The position numbers and the translations under genes are program-made. Below the pieces are notes generated by a model, which was not told where the DNA came from, ran no database searches, and worked only from the letters and a program-made list of their open reading frames with translations. Shown piece after piece: positions 36,116 through 45,201 of a stretch of 64,000 nt of DNA. Source of the stretch: Tepidanaerobacter acetatoxydans Re1 (lineage in GTDB: Bacteria; Bacillota; Thermosediminibacteria; Thermosediminibacterales; Tepidanaerobacteraceae); contig NC_019954.2 of NCBI RefSeq assembly GCF_000328765.2, forward strand, positions 124,001 to 188,000, in the 5' to 3' direction. Each line of letters starts with the position of its first letter. The stretch's first letter is position 1.

Positions 36116-37527
36116 CTAAGCCTCGCTTAAGAATGCATAATATGCTTTTTTGGCTTCATAGAGGTCGGCCTTGCTGGAGATTTCCCAAGGTGCGTGCATA
36201 TTGTGCAGGGCTATGCCTGCATCGATGACTTGCATACCGTAGTTGGCGAGGATATAGGCTATGGTACCGCCGCCACCCTGATCTACTTTTCCAAGTTCTG
36301 ATGTCTGCCAGATGACCTTGTGTTTATCCATGATGTTTCTGAGTTCTGCAATAAATTCCGCATTGGCATCATTGCTGCCGCTCTTTCCTCTTGATCCGGT
36401 GTATTTATTAAATACGATTCCCCTGCCAAACCTTGCACAATTCTTCTTTTCCATGACATCGGGATAATTTGGGTCAAAGGCCGCACTTACATCGGAGGAT
36501 ATCATCTTTGAATTGGCTAAGGCTCTTCTAACTTTCAGCTCACTATAGTCCCCAAGCAAGTTAGCAATTTCCGCTACGGTATTTTCAAAAAATCTTGAGT
36601 GCATGCCAGTAGCTCCGACACTGCCAATTTCCTCCTTATCAACAAGCAAAGCTACACAAGTCTTTTCAGGATTTTCTATTTCGGTTATAGCTTCAAAAGA
36701 TGTATAGGCACAAACTCTGTCATCCTGCCGTAAGCCATAATCATACTCTTATCTATTCCATAATGTCTCGCCTTTCCGGCAGGAACGATTTCAAGTTCCG
36801 CTGAGACGAAATCTTCTTCAACTATGCCGTATTTCTCATTTAGGATTTTCAAGATATTATGTTTGACTCTGTTCTTTGCCTCTTTACCCTTTAAGGGTAT
36901 ACTACCAACAAGTATATTAAGGTTTTCACCTTCTACACCATCGGCCAAGGTCTTTTTCATTTGGTCTTGTGCAAGATGGATTAGTAAATCCGATACTCCC
37001 AGCACTGGATCGCCCTCGTCTTCGCCCATAACTATGTTTATGCGGGAACCGTCTTTTTTCGCGATTACTCCGTGTAAGGCAAGGGGCAGCGTAACCCATT
37101 GATATTTTTTAATTCCGCCGTAATAATGGGTTTCAAAAAGTGCCAAGTCTGCGTCTTCATACAGAGGGTTTTGCTTTAAATCCAACCTTGGGGAGTCTAT
37201 ATGTGCTCCTATTATACAAAGACCTTCTTCTAAAGGCTTTTTTCCGATAACAAAAAGAGCAATAGTTTTTCCCATAATTTCCGCATATACTTTGTCTCCG
37301 GGCTTTAATGATTTTCCCTGGTTTATAAGTTCCTGTAGATTCCTGTAACCTTTCTTTTCTGCACGGCTTGTAAATTCTTCGACACATTCTCTTTCAGTTT
37401 TACAACGGGACATAAAATCGATATATTTCTCGGATAAATCAAATACTTTTTTTAAATCTGTTTTTGAATATTTATCCCATGCGATTTCGTATTCCTTTTC
37501 AAAGGGAGATTTATTATCTTCATTCAT
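36116..37527 (-). pseudogene. M18-family aminopeptidase, split by a one-base deletion near 36727
   Basis: Zinc aminopeptidase of the M18 family (aspartyl/aminopeptidase I type), which removes N-terminal residues from peptides in the cytoplasm. Fragment 37527-36685 begins MNEDNKSPFEKEYEIAWDKY and contains GAHIDSPRLDLKQNPLYED (metal His/Asp) and ends wrongly after SMIMAYGR. The shifted frame continues with DDRVCAYTSFEAITE and then, from 36649 to 36116, LLVDKEEIGSVGATGMHS (metal Glu-Glu). One added base gives ~470 residues, normal for the family, with the metal-binding residues of both halves intact. GGAGG precedes the start. The break may be a sequencing error. Confidence 0.88.
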
Positions 37528-37723
37528 CGAAATTTACCTCCAATATTTTAATTTACTCACACACTATATTTTACCAAAGATGAAAAAATATATAACAAAA
37601 AAACCTATGACTTGATTTCAAGCAAATAAAACGATAAATGCGGTATAATAAGGAAAAGGCATTTTTGCAAATGTCATATATATTTAATATAATAATTTTA
37701 TTTAAGCAGCTGGTTTTACCGTA

Positions 37724-38095
37724 TTACCGCATATAAGGAAGAATAGTTTTTATGAGTTTTTTAAATAGTTCTATTTCATGTGGAGAACACTTTTTAAGCA
37801 AATTATTTATTTCATAGAAGCCTTCATCCCAAGTTTCATATGTATTATTATTTGGATCACATATGTAAGCCGCATCAAAGCTTAACCTTCCCAGAACAAG
37901 GTAATCCAAAGAAACATGCAAACAGTTTGCGACTTTGATTAAAGTCGGCATACTCATTTGCCGCTCACCTCGCTCTAGCTGACCTATATAATAGTCTGAA
38001 AGTCCGATTATCTCTGCAAATTCTTCCCGTGATAATCCCAGTTTTTCTCTTTCTTCACGTATTCTTTTACCGATAGCATCGTTGTCTATTTCCAA
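37724..38095 (-). CDS. XRE-family transcriptional regulator
   Basis: A 123-residue protein with an N-terminal helix-turn-helix (IREEREKLGLSREEFAEIIG, YYIGQLERGERQMSMPTLIKV, ~11-60). The rest holds VSLDYLVLGRLSF and a helical C-terminus (LLKKCSPHEIELFKKLIKTI) similar in layout to regulators that sit near sporulation genes. It is divergent from the small Spo0E-like gene at 38239, with 143 nt between starts, so it may control that gene; this is inference. Confidence 0.88.
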   Translation of the reverse strand: MEIDNDAIGKRIREEREKLGLSREEFAEIIGLSDYYIGQLERGERQMSMPTLIKVANCLHVSLDYLVLGRLSFDAAYICDPNNNTYETWDEGFYEINNLLKKCSPHEIELFKKLIKTILPYMR

Positions 38096-38238
38096 TTTTC
38101 AATTCACTCCTTATTAGAATAACCTTATCTAATTTTCGAACATAAAAAAATTAGCAGTAAGCATATATTTATTATTTGCAATGAGAATGTATTTAATGTA
38201 TATTAAATGCATTACTATATAACATGGGAGTGTGAATA

Positions 38239-38391
38239 ATGAATATAGAAGATAAGATAGAAACAGCGAGGAAAGCACTGCATAATGCTTTAAAGGGAAA
38301 AGACAATGAAGAAAAGGTGCTCGAAATCAGCCGAGAAATTGATAAATATATTATAGAATACTATAAAGAGGACAAATCTAAAAAATATTAG
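38239..38391 (+). CDS. Spo0E-like aspartyl-phosphate phosphatase
   Basis: A 50-residue protein. It carries the Spo0E-family pattern: ARKALHNAL, then VLEISREIDKYIIEYY, equivalent to the SQELD motif, where the Ser and Asp lie in the active site. These small helical-hairpin proteins remove phosphate from Spo0A and delay sporulation. The ATG at 38239 is preceded by GGGAGTG. No partner gene is next to it apart from the divergent XRE regulator. Confidence 0.82.
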   Translation: MNIEDKIETARKALHNALKGKDNEEKVLEISREIDKYIIEYYKEDKSKKY

Positions 38392-38446
38392 CTGTTTATG
38401 TTAATGGAAAAATGATGTTTTGGTGCATGGCGAAAAACCTCAGCTA

Positions 38447-38475
38447 TTGACACCTGCTAATTGCCGTGTTAATAT
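38447..38475 (+). promoter_or_regulatory. promoter of the FMN riboswitch-ribU transcript
   Basis: TTGACA (38447-38452), 17-nt spacer, TAATAT (38470-38475). Transcription would start near 38482, just before the riboswitch. Confidence 0.75.
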
Positions 38476-38497
38476 AAAATTAAATAAAACCGGATAT

Positions 38498-38620
38498 AAT
38501 CTTCAGGGCAGGGTGTGATTCCCGACCGGCGGTAATGCGGCAAGTTCCGTTAGCCCGCGAGCGAAAGCAGACTCGGTTAGATTCCGAGGCCGACAGTAAA
38601 GTCTGGATGAAAGAAGATTG
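38498..38620 (+). ncRNA. FMN riboswitch (RFN element)
   Basis: The conserved RFN blocks are all present in order: CTTCAGGGCAGGGTG, GATTCCCGACCGGCGGTAAT, GCCCGCGAGC, GATTCCGAGGCCGACAGT and GTCTGGATGAAAGAAG. It binds FMN and, with the terminator that follows, shuts off the riboflavin transporter when flavin is plentiful. Confidence 0.97.
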
Positions 38621-38639
38621 ATTTTTTATGATGGATTTT

Positions 38640-38674
38640 AAAATTCCCTGAGATTATGTCTTTGGGAATTTTTT
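38640..38674 (+). terminator. riboswitch-controlled terminator
   Basis: AAAATTCCC (38640-38648) pairs with GGGAATTTT (38664-38672), followed by further T. It is the expression platform of the FMN riboswitch. Confidence 0.88.
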
Positions 38675-38697
38675 AAATTAACGGAGGGTGTGTAGCA

Positions 38698-39270
38698 ATG
38701 AAAAGTGAAGTAAATAAAATGGCAAGACTTGCTATGCTTGCAGCTCTATCAATACTTTTAATGTTTTTAATCAGGTTTCCGCTTATTCCTTCAGCGCCAT
38801 TTTTGGAATATGAGCCGGGTGATGTGCCGGCATTAATAGCAGCATTTTTGTTCGGCCCGGGAGCAGGTGTTTTAGTGACTCTGATAGTTTCACTTATACA
38901 GGCTTTAACGGTCAGTGCAGGAAGCGGCTGGATCGGTGCGATAATGCATTTTATAGCTACTGGAACGATGGTTGCGGTTGCAGGATATATTTATAAAAAA
39001 ATCCACACACAAAAAGGTGCAATAATTGCACTGGCTGCAGCGTCAATTAGCATGACACTTGTGATGATACCCCTTAACCTAATATTTACAACAAAATTCA
39101 TGAATGTTCCTATGGAAGCCGTAAAAGCCATGATTATCCCGATTATAATACCTTTTAATTTACTGAAGGCATCCATTAATTCGACACTGACGTTCTTGGT
39201 TTATAAACCGGTTGGGAAGGTCATGAGAGTGGAAGTAAAACCCATAAAACCGTTAACAAAAAACTGTTGA
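38698..39270 (+). CDS. ribU: riboflavin ECF transporter substrate-binding subunit RibU
   Basis: A 190-residue S-component of an energy-coupling-factor transporter, with about six membrane helices (MLAALSILLMFLIRFPLI, PALIAAFLFGPGAGVLVTL, MHFIATGTMVAVAGYIY and others). The segment FLEYEPGDVPALIAAFLFGP is typical of RibU. The FMN riboswitch upstream makes riboflavin the firm assignment. The shared ECF energising subunits are not in this window. GGAGG precedes the ATG. Its stop codon overlaps the -35 box of the following T-box promoter. Confidence 0.94.
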   Translation: MKSEVNKMARLAMLAALSILLMFLIRFPLIPSAPFLEYEPGDVPALIAAFLFGPGAGVLVTLIVSLIQALTVSAGSGWIGAIMHFIATGTMVAVAGYIYKKIHTQKGAIIALAAASISMTLVMIPLNLIFTTKFMNVPMEAVKAMIIPIIIPFNLLKASINSTLTFLVYKPVGKVMRVEVKPIKPLTKNC

Positions 39271-39296
39271 CATTTATCCAAAGCCTGTGATACAAT
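39267..39296 (+). promoter_or_regulatory. promoter of the tryptophan T-box operon
   Basis: TTGACA (39267-39272), 18-nt spacer, TACAAT (39291-39296), giving a start near 39303. The -35 box overlaps the ribU stop codon. Confidence 0.75.
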
Positions 39297-39302
39297 TATC
39301 TA

Positions 39303-39640
39303 AATCAATCGGAAATTCGATGACAGGAAAGAGTAGCTTTGATGGAAGGTTAAAGAGAGCCGCCGGCGGTGGGAGTGCGGCACCGAAAGTCATAGTGAAT
39401 GGGTCTTGGAGAAGGCAAGGCGAAATACTTTAAGTAGCTTTGCACGGCATGTCCCCCGTTAGCGAAGGACAGGATATCGCGAGAACATCGCCGTATCTGA
39501 GAAAAGTGAGTTTTACATTGAGGTGGCAAGCATTTCATCCTGAAGATGAGATGCTTTTTTGTTATATACACCCGGTGTAAGGCTAATTTGGGTGGCACCA
39601 CGGAAGCAACCGTCCCTTTTATGTAAGGGACGGTTTTTTT
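39303..39640 (+). ncRNA. T-box leader with a tryptophan specifier
   Basis: Classical T-box architecture: AGAGAGCC and GGTGGGAGTGCGGCACC of stem I, then GTGAA followed by the specifier TGG at 39400-39402 (Trp), the core TGGGTGGCACCACGG at 39589-39603, and the terminator AACCGTCCC/GGGACGGTT at 39608-39636 with seven T. TGGC in the core pairs with the ACC end and a G discriminator base, as in bacterial tRNA-Trp. Uncharged tRNA-Trp should allow read-through into trpB2 and the tryptophan transporter. Confidence 0.95.
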
Positions 39641-39648
39641 ATATTCTA

Positions 39649-39680
39649 CTGTCGTTCTGAGCGTAGCGAAGAATCTTACT
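39649..39680. repeat. REP-like element, half copy
   Basis: CTGTCGTTCTGAGCGTAGCG followed by AAGAATCTTAC matches one arm of the hairpin element at 58285-58356. Elements of the TGTCATTCTGAGCGAAGCGAAGAATCT kind are scattered in many bacterial genomes. It lies between the T-box terminator and trpB2; in the remaining bases to 39888 I see only the ribosome site. Confidence 0.6.
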
Positions 39681-39888
39681 TAATAAAATATTCCGGTTTG
39701 AGGTGATAGATATGACATGAAAGCGCAAAATTAATATATACAGCAGTGAAAAACCTATCAATAATATGCAATGAACTTTTCTAGCATTGCTTGTAAATTT
39801 GAAAACCTTTGAGGAGAAGAATTACGACCTAAGATAGAAAATAAAAGTATTGAAAAATAATACTTGATTTAAAGAGGAGATGACAGAA

Positions 39889-41238
39889 ATGGAAGATACA
39901 AAAATATTACTTAAGGAAAGCGAAATTCCAACAAGCTGGTATAATATTCAGGCAGATATGCCGACTCCTGTAAAACCGCCGCTTAGCCCTGTTACAGGGA
40001 AGCCTGCGACGCCTGAGGAGCTAGGGGCAATATTCCCTGAAGAAATCATAAAACAAGAAGTAAGTACAGAGCGTTTTATAGAAATACCCGAGGAAGTTCA
40101 AAAGTTATACAGATTGTGGAGGCCGTCGCCCGTCTATAGAGCACACAGGCTGGAAAAGGCTTTAGATACGCCTGCCGGGATTTACTTTAAGTATGAAGGA
40201 GTGAGTCCCGCCGGCAGTCATAAGTTAAATACCGCCATTCCTCAGGCCTATTATAATAAAAAACAGGGGATAAGGCGGCTGGCCACCGAAACAGGTGCAG
40301 GGCAGTGGGGAACAGCACTTTCTATGGCTTGCAAGTTCTTTGACATGGAATGCTCGGTTTACATGGTGAAGGTAAGTTATGAGCAAAAGCCCTATCGGCG
40401 CTCAATAATGCAGCTTTTCGGAGCAGAGGTGTTTGCAAGCCCCACCGATAAAACCGATGCGGGCCGTGCCGTGCTAAAAGAGCATCCGGATTCCTTAGGA
40501 AGCTTAGGTATTGCAATAAGTGAAGCGGTGGAAGATGCCGTAAAAAATTCTGATACGAACTATGCTTTAGGCAGTGTATTAAACCACGTAGTTCTTCACC
40601 AAACAGTCATTGGTCTTGAAGCTAAAAAACAAATGGAAAAAGCAGGCTACTATCCGGATGTGGTAATAGCCTGTTCCGGCGGCGGCAGCAATTTTGGCGG
40701 AATTGCCATGCCATTTGTGCACGATAAAATCAAAGACGGCAAAAAAACACGTATAATCGCAGCTGAGCCTGCCGCCTGTCCAAGTCTTACAAAGGGCAAG
40801 TTCACTTACGATTATGGCGATGTGGCCCATTTGACTCCAAAGATGATGATGTATACCTTGGGAAGCGATTTTGTTCCACCGGGAATCCACGCAGGAGGCT
40901 TGCGCTACCATGGAGCATCTCCAATCCAAAGCCAGCTTTTGCATGATGAGCTGATTGAGGCTGTTGCTTATGACCAGCAGGATATTTTTGAAGCAGCGAT
41001 GCTTTTTGCACAAAATGAAGGAATTGTGCCGGCACCTGAATCAGCTCATGCTATAAAAGCAGCAATCGATGAAGCCTTAAAAGCCAAAGAAGCCGGAGAA
41101 AAAAAGACAATTTTGTTTAACTTGAGCGGTCATGGATATTTCGACATGGCATCTTACGACAATTATCTTTCCGGCAAGCTGCAAAACTCCAGCCTGTCTG
41201 ATGATGTCTTGCAGGAAACCTTAAGTAAACTACAGTAA
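39889..41238 (+). CDS. trpB2: tryptophan synthase beta chain, TrpB2 type
   Basis: A 449-residue PLP enzyme of the TrpB2 group, which makes tryptophan from indole (or related nucleophile) and serine. The long N-terminal part ([20 protein letters not shown]) and overall length are TrpB2 traits. The PLP lysine is in [19 protein letters not shown] (~104), [14 protein letters not shown] follows, and the phosphate loop is SGGGSNFGG (~262). No trpA or other trp gene is adjacent, so it probably salvages indole. The ATG at 39889 lies 9 nt after GAGGAG; ATG 39880 overlaps that site. Controlled by the Trp T-box. Confidence 0.95.
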   Translation: MEDTKILLKESEIPTSWYNIQADMPTPVKPPLSPVTGKPATPEELGAIFPEEIIKQEVSTERFIEIPEEVQKLYRLWRPSPVYRAHRLEKALDTPAGIYFKYEGVSPAGSHKLNTAIPQAYYNKKQGIRRLATETGAGQWGTALSMACKFFDMECSVYMVKVSYEQKPYRRSIMQLFGAEVFASPTDKTDAGRAVLKEHPDSLGSLGIAISEAVEDAVKNSDTNYALGSVLNHVVLHQTVIGLEAKKQMEKAGYYPDVVIACSGGGSNFGGIAMPFVHDKIKDGKKTRIIAAEPAACPSLTKGKFTYDYGDVAHLTPKMMMYTLGSDFVPPGIHAGGLRYHGASPIQSQLLHDELIEAVAYDQQDIFEAAMLFAQNEGIVPAPESAHAIKAAIDEALKAKEAGEKKTILFNLSGHGYFDMASYDNYLSGKLQNSSLSDDVLQETLSKLQ

Positions 41239-41339
41239 GACAGTATTTGACAGATAAGCAAACAAATATAGACTTTATAATTGCAATTAAATGCTGATTT
41301 TAGATATTTACAATAAATTAAAAACTGGAGGGAATTATT

Positions 41340-41852
41340 ATGAAATTGAGAGATATGATTTTGACATCACTTCTGATAGCAATCGGATTGGTGCTTCACT
41401 ATATCGTTCCGCCTATTATGGGAGGTATGAAACCGGATTTTCTGCTGTCAATGCTATTTGTAGCACTTTATATAGACAGCAGCCCGAAAAATGCTCTGCT
41501 TGCAGGCATACTTGCAGGTATATTTTCTGCCATGACTACCGGATTTCCCGGAGGCCAAATAGCAAATATGTGCGACAAAATGGTTACAGCTTTTGCAGTG
41601 ATAGCGATGATAAAGGTATTTTCTAAATTGAACCAAAATGCTGCGGTAATAATTACCGCAATTATTGGAACTATAATAAGCGGTACTGTCTTTTTGGGCA
41701 CAGCTCTTTTTGTAGTGGGAAGCCTGCCTCTTGCGTTTCCGGTACTTTTTACGACAGTAGTTTTGCCGGCAGCGGCAATAAACACTGTTGCTACTTTTAT
41801 ATGCTACAAAGTGGTAGCCTCAATGCAAAAATCGGTGCTGCATAAAGCATAA
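41340..41852 (+). CDS. trpP: tryptophan transporter (TrpP/TrpT-like)
   Basis: A 170-residue membrane protein with about five or six helices. MILTSLLIAIGLVLHYIVPP and GGMKPDFLLSMLFVAL at the N-terminus and the loop TTGFPGGQIANMCDKMVTA (~62-80) mark the bacterial tryptophan-transporter family found in Trp-regulated operons of Firmicutes. It follows trpB2 by 101 nt without a terminator, so the same T-box leader should control it. GGAGG precedes the ATG. Confidence 0.88.
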   Translation: MKLRDMILTSLLIAIGLVLHYIVPPIMGGMKPDFLLSMLFVALYIDSSPKNALLAGILAGIFSAMTTGFPGGQIANMCDKMVTAFAVIAMIKVFSKLNQNAAVIITAIIGTIISGTVFLGTALFVVGSLPLAFPVLFTTVVLPAAAINTVATFICYKVVASMQKSVLHKA

Positions 41853-41864
41853 GCAAATCTTACG

Positions 41865-41888
41865 GGGCAGCCGGAATTCCGGCTGCCC
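41865..41888. terminator. 24-bp perfect palindrome between trpP and tex
   Basis: GGGCAGCCGGAA and TTCCGGCTGCCC form an uninterrupted palindrome between convergent genes. There is no T-run, so the terminator role is inferred from position and stability. Confidence 0.6.
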
Positions 41889-41922
41889 AAGTGCTTATTA
41901 TAGCGTTTTATTATTTATAGGG

Positions 41923-44040
41923 CTATACTCCCTTCATAGTAAGGCTTATCCTGTTTCTTTCTGCATCGACGGATAATACCTTAACCTTTACCACATCGCC
42001 GACACTTACCACATCAAAGGGGGAACGCACAAAGCCTTCGGAAAGCTCCGATATGTGGCATAGGCCGTCCTGATGGACGCCGATGTCGATAAATGCTCCA
42101 AAGTCCGTGATGTTGCGCACACTGCCCATTAAGGCCATGCCGGGCTTTAAGTCTGAGATTTCCAGCACATCAGTGCGAAAGATGGGGGCAGGAAGTTCTT
42201 CGCGAGGATCGCGGCCCGGCTTTTTAAGCTCTGACAGGATATCTTTTAGGGTAGGGATGCCGATATCAAGATTTGAAGCCATTTGAGCGATTTCATTTTC
42301 AGAAAATATTTTTATCTTAAGCTCATCTAAAGTGTAAAGCTTCATAATCTTTTCGGCTATATCATAACTTTCAGGATGGACGGCGGTATTATCTAAGATA
42401 TTACTGCTTTCCGGCACGCGAAGAAATCCTGCACACTGCTCAAAAGTCTTAGGCCCCAATTTAGGCACCTTTAAAAATTCCTTTCTTGATTTAAACATGC
42501 CATTTTCTTCCCGATATTTTACGATATTTGAAGCAGTAGATGCGGTAATGCCGCTTACATAGCCAAGAAGCGAAGGCGATGCGGTGTTTACGTCTACGCC
42601 TACGCTGTTGACGCAGTCTTCTACAACACCCGAGAGCTTTTCTGAAAGCCGCTTTTGGTTTACATCATGCTGATACTGGCCCACACCAAGTGATTTGGGG
42701 TCTATCTTTACCAGCTCTGCCAAAGGGTCTTGAAGGCGCCGCGCAATGGAAACAGCTCCTCTAAACGAAACATCCAGATTCGGAAATTCCTCCGTTCCAA
42801 GTTTTGATGCAGAGTATACCGAAGCTCCCGCTTCGCTTACGATAACATAGGAAACAGGTCTTGAGCTTTCCTTTAAAATTTCCGCCAGGAATTTTTCGCT
42901 TTCACGGGAAGCAGTGCCATTTCCCAATGAAACAACATCGACTCGGTATTTTTCTATTAAATCCAAAATAATCTTCTTGGATTCATCAAACTTATTTTGT
43001 GGTGGTGTAGGATAGCAAACCGTGTATGCTAAAAGCTTTCCGGAAGCATCTATTACTACAATTTTGCAGCCGGTTCGATATGCTGGGTCAAAGCCCATTA
43101 TTACCCGACCTTTTATAGGGGGCTGGAGAATCAAGTGTTTGAGATTTTTAGAAAATGTAGAAAGTGCCTGCTCCTCAGCTTGTTCTGTAAGCATATTCCT
43201 GATTTCGCGCTCTATGGATGGCCAAATAAGTCGCTTATAGGCATCTTCGATTGCATTTTCCATAAGATGAGAGGTAGGCGAAGACTCCTTTATGTATTCG
43301 GCCTTTATGATACTTATGATTTCATCATCGGGAACCAAGATTTTTACCTGAAGATATTTTTCCCTCTCGCCGCGATTTATGGCAAGGATGCGGTGTGAAA
43401 CAATTTTTTGTACAGGTTCCTTAAAGTCATAGTACATAGAATAAGTCGATGTTTCCTCGGTAAGACCGGATGTCTGAACAATTCCCTTTTTATAGGCTGT
43501 ATCTCGTATAAGCTTGCGAATTTTGGCATCATCTGATACAACCTCGGCAATGATGTCAAGGGCTCCGGCCAGAGCTTCCTCGCAGGTTGCTACACCCTTT
43601 TGCGGGTCTATAAAGGATGCGATAGCTTGTTCGTCAACCATGTCTTCCTGAGCCAAAATCTTTGCTGCCAGAGGCTCAAGCCCTTTTTCCCTTGCAATGG
43701 TAGCCCTGGTTCTTCGCTTGGGCCTAAAGGGCCGGTAGATATCTTCTACTTCCTGAAGGGTTAAAGCCCTATCAAGATTTTGTCGAATTTCCGGCGTGAG
43801 TTTTTCCATTTCCTCCAAAAGCTTTACAACTTCAGTCTTTCTTGTTTCAAGATTTCTAAGATAGGAAAGCCGCTCAAAAAGCAGGCGAAGCTGCTCATCC
43901 GACAGACCTCCGGTTACCTCCTTCCGATAGCGGGCTATGAACGGTACGGTATTTCCCTCGTCTAACAGTCCGACAGTTGCCGCAACTTGTCTTTCGCCTA
44001 TATTTAATTCTTGAGCTAAAGTTTTTATGATTTTTTCCAT
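41923..44040 (-). CDS. tex: Tex-family S1 RNA-binding protein
   Basis: A 705-residue Tex/YqgF-HhH-S1 protein, thought to act in transcription or RNA metabolism. Order of domains: helical N-terminus (GNTVPFIARYRKEVTGGLSD, ~29-48), YqgF-like nuclease fold (MGFDPAYRTGCKIVVID, ~315-332), the helix-hairpin-helix region (VNTASPSLLGYVSGITAST and KLGPKTFEQCAGFLR, ~495-560), and a C-terminal S1 domain (GMALMGSVRNITDFGAFIDI, ~637-656). Length and order are normal. The gene is single, with GGAGG before its ATG. Confidence 0.97.
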   Translation of the reverse strand: MEKIIKTLAQELNIGERQVAATVGLLDEGNTVPFIARYRKEVTGGLSDEQLRLLFERLSYLRNLETRKTEVVKLLEEMEKLTPEIRQNLDRALTLQEVEDIYRPFRPKRRTRATIAREKGLEPLAAKILAQEDMVDEQAIASFIDPQKGVATCEEALAGALDIIAEVVSDDAKIRKLIRDTAYKKGIVQTSGLTEETSTYSMYYDFKEPVQKIVSHRILAINRGEREKYLQVKILVPDDEIISIIKAEYIKESSPTSHLMENAIEDAYKRLIWPSIEREIRNMLTEQAEEQALSTFSKNLKHLILQPPIKGRVIMGFDPAYRTGCKIVVIDASGKLLAYTVCYPTPPQNKFDESKKIILDLIEKYRVDVVSLGNGTASRESEKFLAEILKESSRPVSYVIVSEAGASVYSASKLGTEEFPNLDVSFRGAVSIARRLQDPLAELVKIDPKSLGVGQYQHDVNQKRLSEKLSGVVEDCVNSVGVDVNTASPSLLGYVSGITASTASNIVKYREENGMFKSRKEFLKVPKLGPKTFEQCAGFLRVPESSNILDNTAVHPESYDIAEKIMKLYTLDELKIKIFSENEIAQMASNLDIGIPTLKDILSELKKPGRDPREELPAPIFRTDVLEISDLKPGMALMGSVRNITDFGAFIDIGVHQDGLCHISELSEGFVRSPFDVVSVGDVVKVKVLSVDAERNRISLTMKGV

Positions 44041-44109
44041 ACTAACCTCCTGCTTGTCTGTGCGAGTCTGATTAAAATATTTTCTTTTTTAAACACAGTT
44101 TGATTTTGC

Positions 44110-44841
44110 CTATAGATCTAATATCTCCACTGCCGGAGTAAACCGGTATATTACATCTTTGCGTTCTATTATAATTGTGGCCTTTTTTGAAAGCTCATCA
44201 TCCTTCTTGATAGCCGTAAGCAGCTTTTTGACGGGATTTACAGCAACAGGATTGCCCACCATTTTTAGCATCGAAAGGTCCCCTGTGGTATCTCCATATG
44301 CAAAACTTGCATCTAAATTTACATCATACGAGCTTACAAGTTGATTTATCGCCTTTTGCTTATTTTCCGAGTCCCACATGCTGAGAACCTCGCCTGTAAA
44401 ATTATTATTTTCATCTATAATATACTGAGTTGCCTTATATGCCGTAACTTTATATTTTTCAGCCATTTTTTCCACTAGAAAGTCAGGAGCCCCTGAGATA
44501 AAAAATATCATGTGGCCCTGCTGCCTATGCCAGTTAATCCTTGATCTGGTATATCGGTAAACCTTATCCCAGTTCATGTTTATTACCTGACTTGCCACAA
44601 ATTCGATGTAGGATTTATTTATCCCTCTAAGTTCTTTTACATAAATTTTTACCAGCTCATCCATATAATCATTGAAATCACCATAGCGCTTTTCCCACTC
44701 AGAATAATAATCCTTAAGGCTGCCGTGCCAAACGCGAGGGTCTATTACTTCATACTTTATTAATTTTTTAAAATGTTCAATCATAAGAGAATTTCGAAAA
44801 AGCGTGCCGTCAATATCAAAGAATGAAGCTATATTCCCCAT
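44110..44841 (-). CDS. HAD-superfamily (subclass IB) phosphatase
   Basis: A 243-residue HAD hydrolase, subclass IB, related to phosphoserine-phosphatase-like enzymes. Motif I is FFDIDGTLFRNS (~7-18), motif II FFISGAPDF (~123), motif III an isolated Lys near 160 and motif IV YGDTTGDLSML (~190-200). The substrate is unknown. The start at 44841 follows AAGGAGG; the in-frame ATG at 44868 lies upstream of that site. It is adjacent to, but divergent from, serC, and a serine-pathway role cannot be shown. Confidence 0.85.
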   Translation of the reverse strand: MGNIASFFDIDGTLFRNSLMIEHFKKLIKYEVIDPRVWHGSLKDYYSEWEKRYGDFNDYMDELVKIYVKELRGINKSYIEFVASQVINMNWDKVYRYTRSRINWHRQQGHMIFFISGAPDFLVEKMAEKYKVTAYKATQYIIDENNNFTGEVLSMWDSENKQKAINQLVSSYDVNLDASFAYGDTTGDLSMLKMVGNPVAVNPVKKLLTAIKKDDELSKKATIIIERKDVIYRFTPAVEILDL

Positions 44842-45201
44842 GACTTTCACCTCCTTGAAATCATTCATTGGGGGCAGGCAAATAATCCATTTTTTCTATA
44901 TTATATTATATCATATCATTTGAATAGAATAAGACACCAGTAGGAATTAGTCTATCGACATAAAAATGATCCTTATTTTGGACCTTGTAATCCTCATTAG
45001 AGGGTAAAAGAAACGGGCGAGGATTTTTATATATTTCCAAGGCTTAGCAAAAAATATCACGGGCGAAAATTTTATTATATAAAAAAAAGGAAAAGTAAAA
45101 TCGTTATAGAATATATTAAGTTAAACTTCTGCATTCAAGGTTGCATACTTCAACGTTTGATAAAAGAGTAAAACAAAGTAAAAAGGATTGGAGTGTTATA
45201 A
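44842..45201. other. 360-nt intergenic region, HAD phosphatase and serC diverging
   Basis: AT-rich. A plus-strand hairpin, AATCCTC (near 44990) with GAGGATT (near 45019) and a following T-rich stretch, resembles a leader terminator for serC, but no T-box or riboswitch core is visible. No gene is supported. Confidence 0.4.

Noticed and set aside
44990-45029. T-box leader for serC
   Set aside because: A terminator-like hairpin is present, but no GGTGGNACC core or specifier region could be found.
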